From: Trebonia sp036509215
GTDB taxonomy: Bacteria > Actinomycetota > Actinomycetes > Streptosporangiales > Streptosporangiaceae
Direction of reading: 5' to 3'
NCBI GenBank assembly: GCA_036509215.1
Contig: DATCGA010000437.1
Location: 1 to 18,072 of the forward strand
Length of the DNA: 18,072 bases
Within the stretch, counting starts at the first letter, position 1. Each line of letters starts with the position of its first letter. Shown here piece after piece: positions 1-8,400 of the stretch. The notes below the pieces were generated by a model. The model was not told where the DNA came from. It saw only the letters and a program-made list of their open reading frames with translations, and did not search any database. The position numbers were made by a program, and so were the translations under genes.

Positions 1-501
1 CGCGCACAAGCCGTAGCCGGCCGCGGCGAGCGTGGAGGTCAGCTTGTTCATGGTGATGCCGGCCTGCGCGGCGATCATGGCCGGCGTCCCCGGCGAGATG
101 GTCGCGCTCGTCAGGTGCTGGGTGGTGTCGACCAGCACGTACCCGGCGCTGGTGCTGCCCTCCGGCAGCACCAGCGGCGACCAGCCATGGGACATGCCCT
201 TGGCGCGCAGCCGGTACCCGTTGGCGTGGGCCCAGTTCGCGAGCGTGACGACCTCGCCGGCCGAGGTCGGAGCGCAGGTCCATACATCGTCGACCACGAT
301 CATGCCTGACCAGTTCTGGTAGGCCTGCTGGTAGACCGAGATCGTGGAGGGGAAGTTGGTCGGCGGCGACGACGTGGCCTGGGCGCTGGCGGGCGTGGCG
401 CGGAAGACCGGCACCCAGGCCAGCGCGCCCGCGGCGGCCGCAGCGCCGAGGAAAGCCCGCCGGGACGGGCGGTGGGCGCTGCGGTCGTGGCGAGGCTCCA
501 T
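1..501 (-). CDS. Cholesterol oxidase, covalent-FAD (VAO/type II) family; N-terminal part, truncated by window edge
   Basis: Secreted flavoenzyme expected to oxidise the 3-beta-hydroxyl of cholesterol and isomerise it to cholest-4-en-3-one, the entry step of sterol catabolism. The visible 167 residues begin with a Tat signal: SRRAFLG at 13-19, then an alanine-rich hydrophobic stretch and a likely cleavage site near PASA/QA (38-42). The following sequence resembles Brevibacterium type II cholesterol oxidase as I remember it: NFP..I..YQQAYQNW at about 49-64, then a p-cresol methylhydroxylase-type FAD domain beginning near residue 75. The motif KGMSHGWSPL (101-110) aligns with the region of the histidine that carries covalent FAD in that enzyme, so His105 is the predicted flavinylation site. 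The ATG at 501 is supported by GGGAG a few bases upstream. The catalytic and substrate-binding domains lie outside the window. A KstR-type operator sits 57 bases upstream. A related VAO-family oxidase acting on another substrate cannot be excluded. Confidence 0.85.
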   Translation of the reverse strand, partial: MEPRHDRSAHRPSRRAFLGAAAAAGALAWVPVFRATPASAQATSSPPTNFPSTISVYQQAYQNWSGMIVVDDVWTCAPTSAGEVVTLANWAHANGYRLRAKGMSHGWSPLVLPEGSTSAGYVLVDTTQHLTSATISPGTPAMIAAQAGITMNKLTSTLAAAGYGLCA

Positions 502-547
502 CGGCTCTCCCAGGTCGGTAACCAGGCGGTCGCTTGCATGCCTCGCC

Positions 548-553
548 ACCTTA
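548..553 (-). promoter_or_regulatory. Possible -10 element for the cholesterol oxidase gene
   Basis: On the minus strand this reads TAAGGT, fitting the actinobacterial TAnnnT -10 pattern, and lies 47 bases before the ATG at 501. It sits just downstream of the KstR-type operator, so a bound repressor would cover the -35/spacer region. The -35 match is poor and the call is tentative. Confidence 0.3.
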
Positions 554-557
554 ACAG

Positions 558-581
558 AAAACTAGAACACGTTCTAGTTTT
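558..581. promoter_or_regulatory. KstR-type operator 1 (cholesterol oxidase promoter)
   Basis: Two perfectly complementary 11-base arms, AAAACTAGAAC (558-568) and GTTCTAGTTTT (571-581), are separated by two bases. The core TAGAACACGTTCTA (563-576) matches the published mycobacterial KstR consensus TnnAACnnGTTnnA at every specified position. KstR is the TetR-family repressor of cholesterol catabolism, relieved by a steroid CoA-thioester. The site is 57 bases upstream of the cholesterol oxidase start and overlaps the last codons of the DUF3068 gene. It is the most symmetrical of the four boxes. Confidence 0.88.
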
Positions 582-1677
582 GAACGGGACGCGAGCCATC
601 AGCATCCGGCCTCTCGCCCTCGGCCGCCTCGGCCGTCTCGTCGAAGCCGGGCACCACGCCCGCGAGCTCGGCCGCGTGGCGCCCCCGCGCCGCGCCCTCG
701 GGCTGCCCGGAATCGGCCGGGGCGATCTCGCGCGACACGTCGCCGTCCGGTTCGGCGGTGGCGGCGTTGCGCCTGCGGCTGAGGAAGATTCCCGCGACCA
801 GCGCGACGGCGCCCACGATCCCGAAGACGAGAGGCAGGATGGTCTGGAGCAGGTTGAGCTCGTTCCGCCCCTTGTTGTCGAGCGCGACGATCTGGGTCAC
901 GCTGGCCGGGGTCGCGATCAGGTCGGCGTCGAAGGCCACCAGGGACGGCGCGGCGGTGGCGCTGGTGCGCAGGGTCGTCGACTGCTGCTCGTTCACGTCG
1001 ACCAGCGCGCCGGTCTCGGGGTCCACGTAGTAGATCAGGTGCTCGGCGTCGTACTCGCCGAGCGTGACCGAGGCCGCCGTCGACTTGACGAAGGAGCCGG
1101 GGAGCGTCACCGAGGAGGTCTGCGTCGGCGGGACGTTCTCGACGAATTCGTAGGCCTGGATCCCGTCTACGTCCGTCGTCCCCGAGTAGACGAACGGCAT
1201 CGTCTTGTTCAGGGTGGTGTCAAACACCTGGTACGTCTGCTTCTGGGTGCCAATCGGGAACACGTATCCGACCAGACCGGTCTGGCGGACCTTTGTATTG
1301 CCGTTGACGCTAGCGCCGCAGCAGTCGACGAGCTGGCCGGTGTGCCGGTTGAACGCGAACGTCCGCGTCATCTGCTGGACCGGCTGATGGTTGGTCAGGT
1401 CGTACACGTAGCTGTACTCGTTCCACACCGCCGTCGAGGCGTTGCCCGCGCTCGCGTTGCCCTTGATCGTGTAGGTGGCCTCCATGGTGACGCCGGTCTT
1501 CTCGGTCAGCTCGGTCTGGTTGAAGTACGAGGCGTTGCTGGCCTGCAGCGTGGCGGTCTCGTACTCGTTCAGCGGGAACTTGAGAATCTGGCCGACCACC
1601 CAGGCGGGCAGGAGCACCGCGACCAAGATGAGGAACGCGCCGAGTCCGGCGAGTATGAGTCCGATGATGCCGCGCAT
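574..1677 (-). CDS. DUF3068 (PorA-family) two-helix membrane protein, Rv0227c-like
   Basis: Cell-envelope protein of 367 residues with no established biochemical activity. It has an N-terminal transmembrane helix (about 3-30), a long extracytoplasmic domain (31-275), a second helix (about 276-300) followed by SRRR, and an acidic, Ala/Gly-rich cytoplasmic tail of about 65 residues. The segment GLVGYVFPIGTQKQTYQVFD (134-153) is what identified it as DUF3068; mycobacterial Rv0227c belongs to the same family and lies beside glycosyltransferase and methyltransferase genes related to those in this window. The start at 1677 was chosen because GGAGG lies four bases upstream and the signal-anchor begins right there; an in-frame ATG at 1755 would add 26 unconvincing residues. 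The gene is divergent from the GT-C-like gene at 1817 with a KstR-type box between them, and its stop codon lies inside the operator of the cholesterol oxidase gene. Function is inferred only as envelope-associated. Confidence 0.82.
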   Translation of the reverse strand: MRGIIGLILAGLGAFLILVAVLLPAWVVGQILKFPLNEYETATLQASNASYFNQTELTEKTGVTMEATYTIKGNASAGNASTAVWNEYSYVYDLTNHQPVQQMTRTFAFNRHTGQLVDCCGASVNGNTKVRQTGLVGYVFPIGTQKQTYQVFDTTLNKTMPFVYSGTTDVDGIQAYEFVENVPPTQTSSVTLPGSFVKSTAASVTLGEYDAEHLIYYVDPETGALVDVNEQQSTTLRTSATAAPSLVAFDADLIATPASVTQIVALDNKGRNELNLLQTILPLVFGIVGAVALVAGIFLSRRRNAATAEPDGDVSREIAPADSGQPEGAARGRHAAELAGVVPGFDETAEAAEGERPDADGSRPVQN

Positions 1678-1758
1678 CGTTCCTCCGGAGTCTGCAGGTT
1701 GCCGCCAGTAGGTGCTGCAACCTTCGCACTTGACAGCCTGGAGATCCAGACACATTAC

Positions 1759-1772
1759 TGTAACACGTTCTA
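1759..1772. promoter_or_regulatory. KstR-type operator 2 (divergent DUF3068 / GT-C promoter)
   Basis: TGTAACACGTTCTA matches TnnAACnnGTTnnA at all specified positions, although the flanks are not symmetrical beyond the core. It lies 81 bases before the DUF3068 start and 44 bases before the GTG start at 1817, so one bound repressor could control both directions. TAGCAT at 1778-1783 is a possible -10 element for the rightward gene (weak). Confidence 0.82.
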
Positions 1773-1816
1773 TTTTTTAGCATATGTAAGTCACAATGCT
1801 GGTGGGAGGTGGCATC

Positions 1817-3724
1817 GTGGCGGAGACGCAGCGGGCTCTGGAGGCGGCCCCGGCGGATTCGGAACTCGCGGGGTCCGTGCGGTGGCTGCGCGCGAACCCG
1901 ATCCTGGCCGCCGGGGTGCTGCTCATCGCAGCGCAGCTATGGTGGAAGGCCGGGTTTCTCGGCCGGTCCTTCTTTCGGCTGGATGACTACATCTACCTCG
2001 AGCACGCGTCGAGCAGCGGGCTGACCTGGGGCTATCTGACCTGGGTGGACGCCGGTCACCTGGACGTGGTGGGCGCTGCGATCGTCTGGGCGCTGACCAA
2101 GATCTCTCCCGAGGACTGGACCCTCGCCTCGGCGGCGACCCTGGTCCTGCTCGGCTGCACCTGCTTCGCGTTGCTCCGCATGCTGCGGACGCTGTTCGGC
2201 GACCGGCCGGGGATCCTCCTGCTGCTGTCGCTGTACCTGCTGAGCCCGCTGTCACTGCCGGGGCTGTCCTGGTGGACGGTGACGCTCGAGCAGTTGCCGC
2301 TGCAGCTGGCTACCTTCTGCGCGGTGGCCGCGCATGTGCGGTACCTCAGGACCCGAGAGTTCAGGCATGCGGTGGCGACCGCGGCCTGGCTGACGTTGGC
2401 CATGCTGTCGAGCTTTCAGGGCGCGGCGGTGCCCTTCCTGCTGTTCGCGATGACGTCGGCGTTCTTCGCCAACGGCGCGTGGTCGCGGTCGCTGTGGCCG
2501 GCGCTGCGCGAGCACTGGCGGGCCTGGGGGCTGTACATCGCGCTCGTCGCCGTCTACGCGGCGCTCTACGTGCTCAGGCTGCGCACCTCGAGCGCGACCC
2601 CGACCAGACCGCCGACGTTCGCCGACACCCTGACCTACGCGGGCACGCTGCTGCGCGACACGTTCGTGCCGGGGATGTTCGGCGGGCCATGGCGGTGGGT
2701 CGCGTCCGGCGTCGAGGCGCTGGCCGATCCACCGGCCCCGCTCGCCTGGGCGTCCTGGGTGCTGGCGGTCATCGTGGTGCTCGCGAGCCTGATGTACGGC
2801 TGGCGGGCCTGGCGGGCGTGGGCGATCCTGGCCGGCTGGCTCATCGTCGTGGATGTCGTCCCGGTCCTGGCCGGTCGGTCCAATCTCGTTTCCGGCTTGG
2901 TGCTCGGGCTGTCGGCCAGGTACGTGTGGGACGCCACCGGGATCGGAGTCCTGTGCGTGGGGCTGGCGTTCATGCCGCTCGTCGGCGGGCCCGGCCCACG
3001 GTCGATGCCCCGCCGGCTGAGCAGGCCGGAGTTCGCGGCGGCGACCGCTGCGGTGGTAGCCATCGTCTTCGGCTCGCTCTGGTCGTTCTACGACTATCCA
3101 GCCGACCCGACGGCGGCCGCCGGCGCCAGTTACATCGCCACCGCACGGCTGGCGCTTGCGGACGCGCCGAGCGGCACCGTGATCGTTGACGACCCGACTC
3201 CAGTCGACGTCACCGGCGGATTCTTCGGACCGGTCACGGACGTCTCGAGCGTGCTGTCCTCGCTGATGTCCGGGTCTCCTGGCAGCAGGCCCGTATTCGT
3301 CGCGCAACCCGACGGCACCTACGATCACCTGATGGAATTCGACGGCTTCGGCCGACTGGTGCCGTCGGTTGTCTACGGAGACGTGAGTCCGCCGGTACCG
3401 GCAGGAGGCAGCTGCTGGCCCGCCAGCTTCGGCAATGTCGTCGTGCCGCTGACCACGGTGGCGACCGGTGCGAGCACGCTGCGGATCGGCTACCTGGCGG
3501 CGAGCCCGGCGCGGGTGCTGGTCACCTTCGGCGGGCGGTCGACGCTGTACAGCGTGGAACGGGGCCTGCACGCCGTCTTCTTCCCGGTTTCCGGCGAAAG
3601 CGCCGGGACGGTGGTCATCCAGCAGGTCACCGGGGCCATCCCTTGCATTGGGGACGCTCAGGCCGGGCTCCTGCTCCCGTCCGAGGCAGGACCGGCGATC
3701 CCGCCGCTGGCGGTAGCCGGATAG
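1817..3724 (+). CDS. Polytopic GT-C-like membrane protein (putative polyprenyl-phosphate-dependent glycosyltransferase)
   Basis: Protein of 635 residues. Residues 29-424 contain roughly ten or eleven hydrophobic segments (for example 29-44, 105-121, 132-150, 160-176, 186-216, 237-254, 310-327, 335-352, 373-389, 405-424). Residues 430-635 form a soluble, beta-rich domain, probably outside the membrane. After the first helix comes RLDDY (54-58); an acidic pair in the first extracytoplasmic loop is typical of GT-C glycosyltransferases using polyprenyl-phosphate sugars, so D56/D57 are candidate catalytic residues. Donor and acceptor cannot be read from sequence. The GTG at 1817 is preferred because GGAGGT lies six bases upstream; the in-frame ATG at 1796 has no ribosome binding site. 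The gene is divergent from DUF3068 across a KstR-type box and converges with the Trm112-like gene, overlapping its end by 67 bases. It could instead be a membrane protein of unknown role. Confidence 0.68.
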   Translation: MAETQRALEAAPADSELAGSVRWLRANPILAAGVLLIAAQLWWKAGFLGRSFFRLDDYIYLEHASSSGLTWGYLTWVDAGHLDVVGAAIVWALTKISPEDWTLASAATLVLLGCTCFALLRMLRTLFGDRPGILLLLSLYLLSPLSLPGLSWWTVTLEQLPLQLATFCAVAAHVRYLRTREFRHAVATAAWLTLAMLSSFQGAAVPFLLFAMTSAFFANGAWSRSLWPALREHWRAWGLYIALVAVYAALYVLRLRTSSATPTRPPTFADTLTYAGTLLRDTFVPGMFGGPWRWVASGVEALADPPAPLAWASWVLAVIVVLASLMYGWRAWRAWAILAGWLIVVDVVPVLAGRSNLVSGLVLGLSARYVWDATGIGVLCVGLAFMPLVGGPGPRSMPRRLSRPEFAAATAAVVAIVFGSLWSFYDYPADPTAAAGASYIATARLALADAPSGTVIVDDPTPVDVTGGFFGPVTDVSSVLSSLMSGSPGSRPVFVAQPDGTYDHLMEFDGFGRLVPSVVYGDVSPPVPAGGSCWPASFGNVVVPLTTVATGASTLRIGYLAASPARVLVTFGGRSTLYSVERGLHAVFFPVSGESAGTVVIQQVTGAIPCIGDAQAGLLLPSEAGPAIPPLAVAG

Positions 3725-3999
3725 GGGATGCCGGCCGCGTCCTGGGCGAAGCCGCCCCTCGCCAGGCCCTCGGCTGACATCCTGGCGGCGCCGTTACGGG
3801 CCCGCGCGATCAGCCGCTCATGCTCATCTTCCTGGACCGGCTCGGCTCGTTCGGCCAGCATCACCGGGATCCCCCGCTCGATCCGGTACGCGCGCCTCAG
3901 GCGCGGGTTATACAGCAGGTCCTCGTCGGCGAAGTAGAGCAGGCTGCCCTTGTCGACCGGGCAGACGAGGATCGTGAGCAGCGCTTGCTGCAGGACCAC
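3658..3999 (-). CDS. Trm112-family small protein
   Basis: Protein of 113 residues, last gene of the glycan operon. The first half carries the Trm112/UPF0434 signature: LLTILVCPVDKGSLLYF, then DLLYNPRLRRAY, then GIPVML. Trm112 proteins are small zinc-finger-like partners that stabilise class I SAM methyltransferases in eukaryotes and archaea; bacterial members are poorly characterised. As I recall for actinobacterial forms, the second cysteine of the usual CPxC is absent (CPVDK), so zinc binding is doubtful. The C-terminal 50 residues are low-complexity and variable. The GTG at 3999 was chosen because AAGGAGGAG lies six bases upstream; it overlaps the end of the acyltransferase frame by about 92 bases. 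The 3' end overlaps the convergent gene ending at 3724 by 67 bases. Two methyltransferases encoded in the same operon are natural candidate partners, but this is inference. Confidence 0.78.
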   Translation of the reverse strand: MVLQQALLTILVCPVDKGSLLYFADEDLLYNPRLRRAYRIERGIPVMLAERAEPVQEDEHERLIARARNGAARMSAEGLARGGFAQDAAGIPYPATASGGIAGPASDGSRSPA

Positions 4000-5434
4000 C
4001 GGGATCTCCTCCTTGGCTGTCAGTGCCTGTTTGCTCGTGGACGCGGGTACCCGCGGTGAGCTCGTCGAGCGCGGCCGCGTAGGCGGCGACGAACCGGGCG
4101 CCGGCCGTCTCGTCAAACAGCGCATAGCGGTATCGGAAGGACAGCTGCAGGTGGCCGTCCGCGGTCATCGCCCCGACCGTCAGGCCACGCGGCATCCGCG
4201 CGGGACCCGCCACCGCCATTCGCACCCGGCGGCCGGCTTCTGACCAGGGCGGGTCGGGGACGATTCCGAGGTTGGTGAGCATTGACGTGTCGCACACGAT
4301 CCGGCCAAGCCCGCGCAGCGCGGTCCGGACCGCCAGCCTTTTCAGCGGGGTCGGGCACCAGCCGGGCGCCAGCCCCAGCGGTCCGGCCGAGGCACGCTGG
4401 CGGCCTGCCTGCCGCAGGGCGCCGGTCTGCCTGGTCACCGCGGCGAGGAGCAGGGGCAGGTTTTCCGCCGTTCGCGGGTCGGCGCTGACCGTCGCGATCC
4501 GGGTGTGGTTGCCCCCCACTGCGCGCAGGCCCGGCTCGCGCACGTTGACGGGGACGGTAATCCTGATCGCGGCGGACGCGCGGCGGTGGGCCGCGTTCCA
4601 TCGGCTGATGGTCGCGATCAGGGCCGCGACCAGCAGGTCATTGACCGTCGCGCCGGGCAGTCTGGGCACGGCGGGCAGCAGCAGCAGCCGCAGTCCGCAG
4701 CCGTCACGCCGCGCCCGCCGGTCTCTTCGGCCGCGTTCGGGCGCGACGCGGGCGACGAGATGGCGGCGGACCGCGCGGACGGGCCCTCGCCCTCGTGATC
4801 GCGACGGCGGCAGCGGCAGCGGCGACCCGGACACTGACCAGGACCGCTGAGGTTCCGCGAGGCCCGGGGACTGGGGATGCCACTCGACGGGCGACGGTGC
4901 ACCCGCCGCACCGGCCGCATCCGTGCGATCCCCGGCGATGGCGCGATAGCGCACGGCGATGTCGCGCAGCAACTCCACGCAGGACATGCCGTCCATGGCA
5001 GCGTGGTGCGCGTTCAGCATCACGCAGCTCGCGTCCGGCCCCGACGCCAGCAGCAGCCGGATCGGCGGCGAGATCCGCAGTGGCGGCGAGCTTGCCAGGA
5101 ACGCGACGCGTGCGGCCGCCAGCTCCTGCTCGTCCGACCAGGTCGCGCGCGACAGCGGGTCGACGTCGGGGACCGGCGGGAACTCCCAGGTGTAGCGACG
5201 GCGGAATGAGGGGCCGGCGGCCATCCGGCCGCGGGCCCGCGGCGCCGCCGCGAGCGCGCCCGCCACCGCCTGGCGCAGCGTCGGGTAGTCAATGACTCCC
5301 TGCACCTGCACCTCGAAGAGCTCGTTGTTGGGCTCGGCCGGTGCGTCGTAGTAGCACGAGAGCTCATCGATGAGGCCGAAGGGCGATCGCGGCAGCTGAC
5401 CGGGCTCGATCCCGTGCGGCACCCCGCCTTTCAC
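3908..5434 (-). CDS. Condensation-domain / PapA- or WS-DGAT-like acyltransferase
   Basis: Protein of 508 residues in the CoA-dependent acyltransferase superfamily (chloramphenicol acetyltransferase fold, as in PapA, NRPS condensation and wax-ester synthase enzymes). The catalytic motif HHxxxDG is intact as HHAAMDG (143-149), with His144 the expected general base. TVNDLLVAAL (about 263-272), R.TVPVNVRE (about 291-300) and the late GLTVGAMTADGHLQLSFRY region (from about 417) fit the C-terminal half of the fold. Residues 205-245 are Arg-rich but appear to be a variable linker. The GTG at 5434 overlaps the AftD-like stop as GTGA. The tail after about residue 462 is not family-like, and residues from about 479 overlap the Trm112-like coding sequence; it may reflect real overlap or a frameshift near 4000-4040. 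By position it probably acylates the glycan or glycolipid made by this operon; the acyl donor is unknown. Confidence 0.76.
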   Translation of the reverse strand: MKGGVPHGIEPGQLPRSPFGLIDELSCYYDAPAEPNNELFEVQVQGVIDYPTLRQAVAGALAAAPRARGRMAAGPSFRRRYTWEFPPVPDVDPLSRATWSDEQELAAARVAFLASSPPLRISPPIRLLLASGPDASCVMLNAHHAAMDGMSCVELLRDIAVRYRAIAGDRTDAAGAAGAPSPVEWHPQSPGLAEPQRSWSVSGSPLPLPPSRSRGRGPVRAVRRHLVARVAPERGRRDRRARRDGCGLRLLLLPAVPRLPGATVNDLLVAALIATISRWNAAHRRASAAIRITVPVNVREPGLRAVGGNHTRIATVSADPRTAENLPLLLAAVTRQTGALRQAGRQRASAGPLGLAPGWCPTPLKRLAVRTALRGLGRIVCDTSMLTNLGIVPDPPWSEAGRRVRMAVAGPARMPRGLTVGAMTADGHLQLSFRYRYALFDETAGARFVAAYAAALDELTAGTRVHEQTGTDSQGGDPGGPAASAAHDPRLPGRQGQPALLRRRGPAV

Positions 5435-8400
5435 TCCGCACCCGCCTTGCCAGCCGCCGAGCCATCGGCCGAGCCAGCCGCGGAGGCCGCCGCTGGGCCA
5501 TCGGCCTCACGGGCGGCCGAGCGATGGATCGCCGGCATCAGCGCGGCCGTCAGCGCCACCAGCGCGCACGCCTGCGCCAGCCCGCCGAACGCGCCGCTCC
5601 CCATCGCCGTGGGGTCGCCTGCGGTGGCGGCGGCGACGCCGGCGAACAGCATCGAGCCGAGCGCGACCGGCGGCAGCCAGCGCGGTCGCCGCCAGCCGAG
5701 GCAGGCCAGCGCCGGCACCGCGATCACCAGCGGGCCGCCTGCCAGCCAGATGACGACCGCGAGGGGGACGAAGACGGCGACGGTCCGGGCCATCGGCCGA
5801 CCCGGGAAGGGCCGCCAGGCACCCGCCGGCGACCGCTCGGCAGCGTGATCGGCCTCGCCAACGTGATCGACATCGCCAACGTGATCGACATCGGCGCCCC
5901 GGTGCCGCCGCAGGACCCACCGCCCGGACCGCGGCCGAGCCCAACGTCCGACCCAACGTCCGACCCAACGCCCGACCCCATGTCCAACCCGCCGCCAGGG
6001 TCGCCACCCGGACCCTGACCCGAGCCCGAGCCCGAGCGCCAGCGCGATCAGCGCAGCCAGCGCCAGCGCCGACACGACGAGCCCGGCGTGATAAACAGCG
6101 GCGGGCGCGTAGCTCAGGCTGATCACTCCGCCCTGGCCCGCGGGCACGATGAACGCCTGCTGCCAGCCGTCAAGCCGTACGGCCGTAAGCGCCCGGCCGT
6201 TCAGCGTCGCCGTCCAGCCGGCATTGAAGTTCTCGTGGATCTCCACATAACTCGCCGCGCCCGGTCCGACCCGCAGGCTGCTGTTGTCGGCCTGCCACGA
6301 GAGCACCCGGACCGCACGCTGCCCGGCGAAGGCAGACGCGGAAGCGGAAGCGGAAACCGCACCCGAGCTCGGCTGAGTCGCCAGGTCCAGGTCCGTCACC
6401 ACCAGAGCGCCCGACGGCGCCGCAAGCAGCCAATGCCGCCCGCTGCCGAGGGTCAGCCGGCCGCCGGGAGCGCAGACCCGCACCTGAACCGGCAGCGACT
6501 GGATCAGGTCCGTCACCGTGCCGGTCACCGAGGTGCTGTAGCTCGCGCCGTCGATGCTGATCGAGGGCCCCTGGCCGCAGGCGAGCGAGAACGTGGCCCC
6601 GAGTTCGGGTACGGCCACGGGCAGGTCCGCCAGCGCCGGAATCGTCAGCTTGGACAGCCCGACCGGCAGCTGCTCGGGCAGCCCGTCGACGCTGGTCGCG
6701 ACCGGCTGCGTGCCGGGGAAGCTGATCGTCAGCTGGTCGGTTCGCAGCGGCGGCACCAGCCGCACGACGCCGCCCTGGCCGACGCGGGCCAGCCGGGCGC
6801 CCTGCGGGCTGGCTGCCTCCACGGTGGCCGGGAACGTGGCCGTGCCGGACGCCGGGCTGAGCACCAGCTCGCCGATCGTCCGTTTGCCTGCCCAGGTCAG
6901 CTGGAGCCGCGGATTCGCGTCGGTCGAGCTGGCGAGCCAGGGCAGGCCGACGGCGGAGCTGAGCAGGTTGTCGGGACCGTACTTCGGCAGCGAGTCCCAG
7001 CTGGAGCTCGCGGTCACCCGGACGGCCGAGCCGCTGGCCGGCGCCAGGCTGGGGATGAGGCGGTTGAGGGCCGCGCTGGGCGTGGCCACCGCGGTGGCGG
7101 TCAGGCTGAACTGCCCGGCCGACGTCTGGAACGTCCGCGCGAGCACCTGGCTCGCTTGCGGACCCGGGGTGACGGCGGGGTCCGCCGCCTGCTGGTGGAA
7201 GGAGTAGACGGCCGAGGCGGCCTGAGCGCCGGCCGGGTCCTGGGCCGGCTGGAGGTAGCGGGTGACCTTCACGCCGGGGATGAGCACGCCGGTGAATCCG
7301 GCTCCCGGCGCGCCGGGCACCACGTCGCTCGCCGCGGTGATGGTGACGCGCAGCCAACTCGTCGGACCCGGTTGCACCCGAAGCGCCTGCGTCGCCCCGG
7401 TGTAGGCCAGGCTGGTGCTGACCGAGCCGGCCGCGGTGCTCACCTGGACCTCGCTGGCGGCCGAACGGGTGGGGCTGTCGGCCAGCAGCTGGATGCCGAT
7501 CGTGGCCGGCAGGTCAAGCGGGTGATCGAATCCGATCTGGATCCACTGGCCGACCGGCGTGTACGCGGACCCTTCCGCCCAGGCGGTCGACGCGTCGTCG
7601 TCGAAGGCGTTGACCGGGTCGTACTGGGGCGCCTCCTCCAGCCAGGAACCGTAGGACGACGCGGTGACCTGCGCGGCGCCGGAAAGGACGGCCACCGTCT
7701 GGTGCCCGGCGGCCGGCACCGGCAGTAGCTGCTTGGGCGGGTCCCCGGACGCGCCGAACTGGTCGTCGGGCGGGTTGGTCTCGGTCGCCGTGTAGGTGAA
7801 CGACACGTTCTGCGACGTCTGCCCGAAGTTCTCGTCGGCCCGCCGCTGTCCGTCGGTGACGGCCCACAGGTCCGGGCGCACGGGCAGCGGGTCCCCGGCG
7901 ATCACCGCCGGCTGGCTGGTGACGACGCCCTGCCCGGCCAGCGCCAGGAGCGAGTCGGGGCCGCCGTTGTCCAGCACCGTCTTGCTTACCGGGAGGGCCG
8001 CCACCGGGCCCGATGGCCGCCAGGCCGGGTTGGCCGCCTGGAAGATCTCGACCGCCGGATAGCTGGCGACCGGCCCTGGCGTCAGCGGCTGCGCCAGATA
8101 GCTGACGGACGACGAGATCGCGGGCCCGAACGATGCGACGCGCGAGAATCCGGACAGCGCCAGCGTCTGGTTGATGATCTGCGGCGAGACGTAGCCGATG
8201 GTGGCGGGGTCGAGGTCGTTCCTGACCACCACGTAGCGAATGCCGGCCCGGTTCAGGTAGACGGGCAGGCCGGGCACCGCCTGGTCGGACTCGACCGCCT
8301 GCTCGGCGGTGTCGAGGAAGACCTGCGAGCCAAGCCCGCCGTAGGGCACCAGCTCGCGCTCGGCCCAGGGGGATGTGGCCAGCGGCTCTAGCGGGTCGTC

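Noticed and set aside
1678..1755. ATG at 1755 as start of DUF3068
   Set aside because: It adds 26 polar residues including two cysteines ahead of a normal signal anchor, and the GGAGG-ATG at 1677 is far better.
1796..1816. ATG at 1796 as start of the GT-C-like gene
   Set aside because: No ribosome binding site upstream, whereas GGAGGT lies six bases before the GTG at 1817.
472..1986. Long open plus-strand frame of 504 codons across the DUF3068 gene and its promoter
   Set aside because: It is antisense to a well-supported DUF3068 gene, is Arg/Gly-rich without recognisable domains, and crosses a divergent promoter; typical of GC-rich antisense shadows.
2252..3571. Long minus-strand frame opposite the GT-C-like gene
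   Set aside because: Composition is Arg/Pro/His-rich with no hydrophobic pattern or motif, whereas the plus strand gives a coherent multi-helix protein.
4650..4830. Possible pair of compensating frameshifts in the Arg-rich middle of the acyltransferase
   Set aside because: Checking the other two frames gave one with a stop and one with a Cys/Ser-rich nonsense stretch; the original frame keeps high GC3 and rejoins TVNDLL directly.
5844..5988. CRISPR-like or mobile repeat array
   Set aside because: The units are short, contiguous, without spacers, in frame and inside a coding sequence, so they are simple tandem repeats.
6088..7728. 546-codon plus-strand frame opposite the AftD-like gene
   Set aside because: Low-complexity Arg/Gly/Asp-rich translation, no ribosome binding site and no family resemblance.
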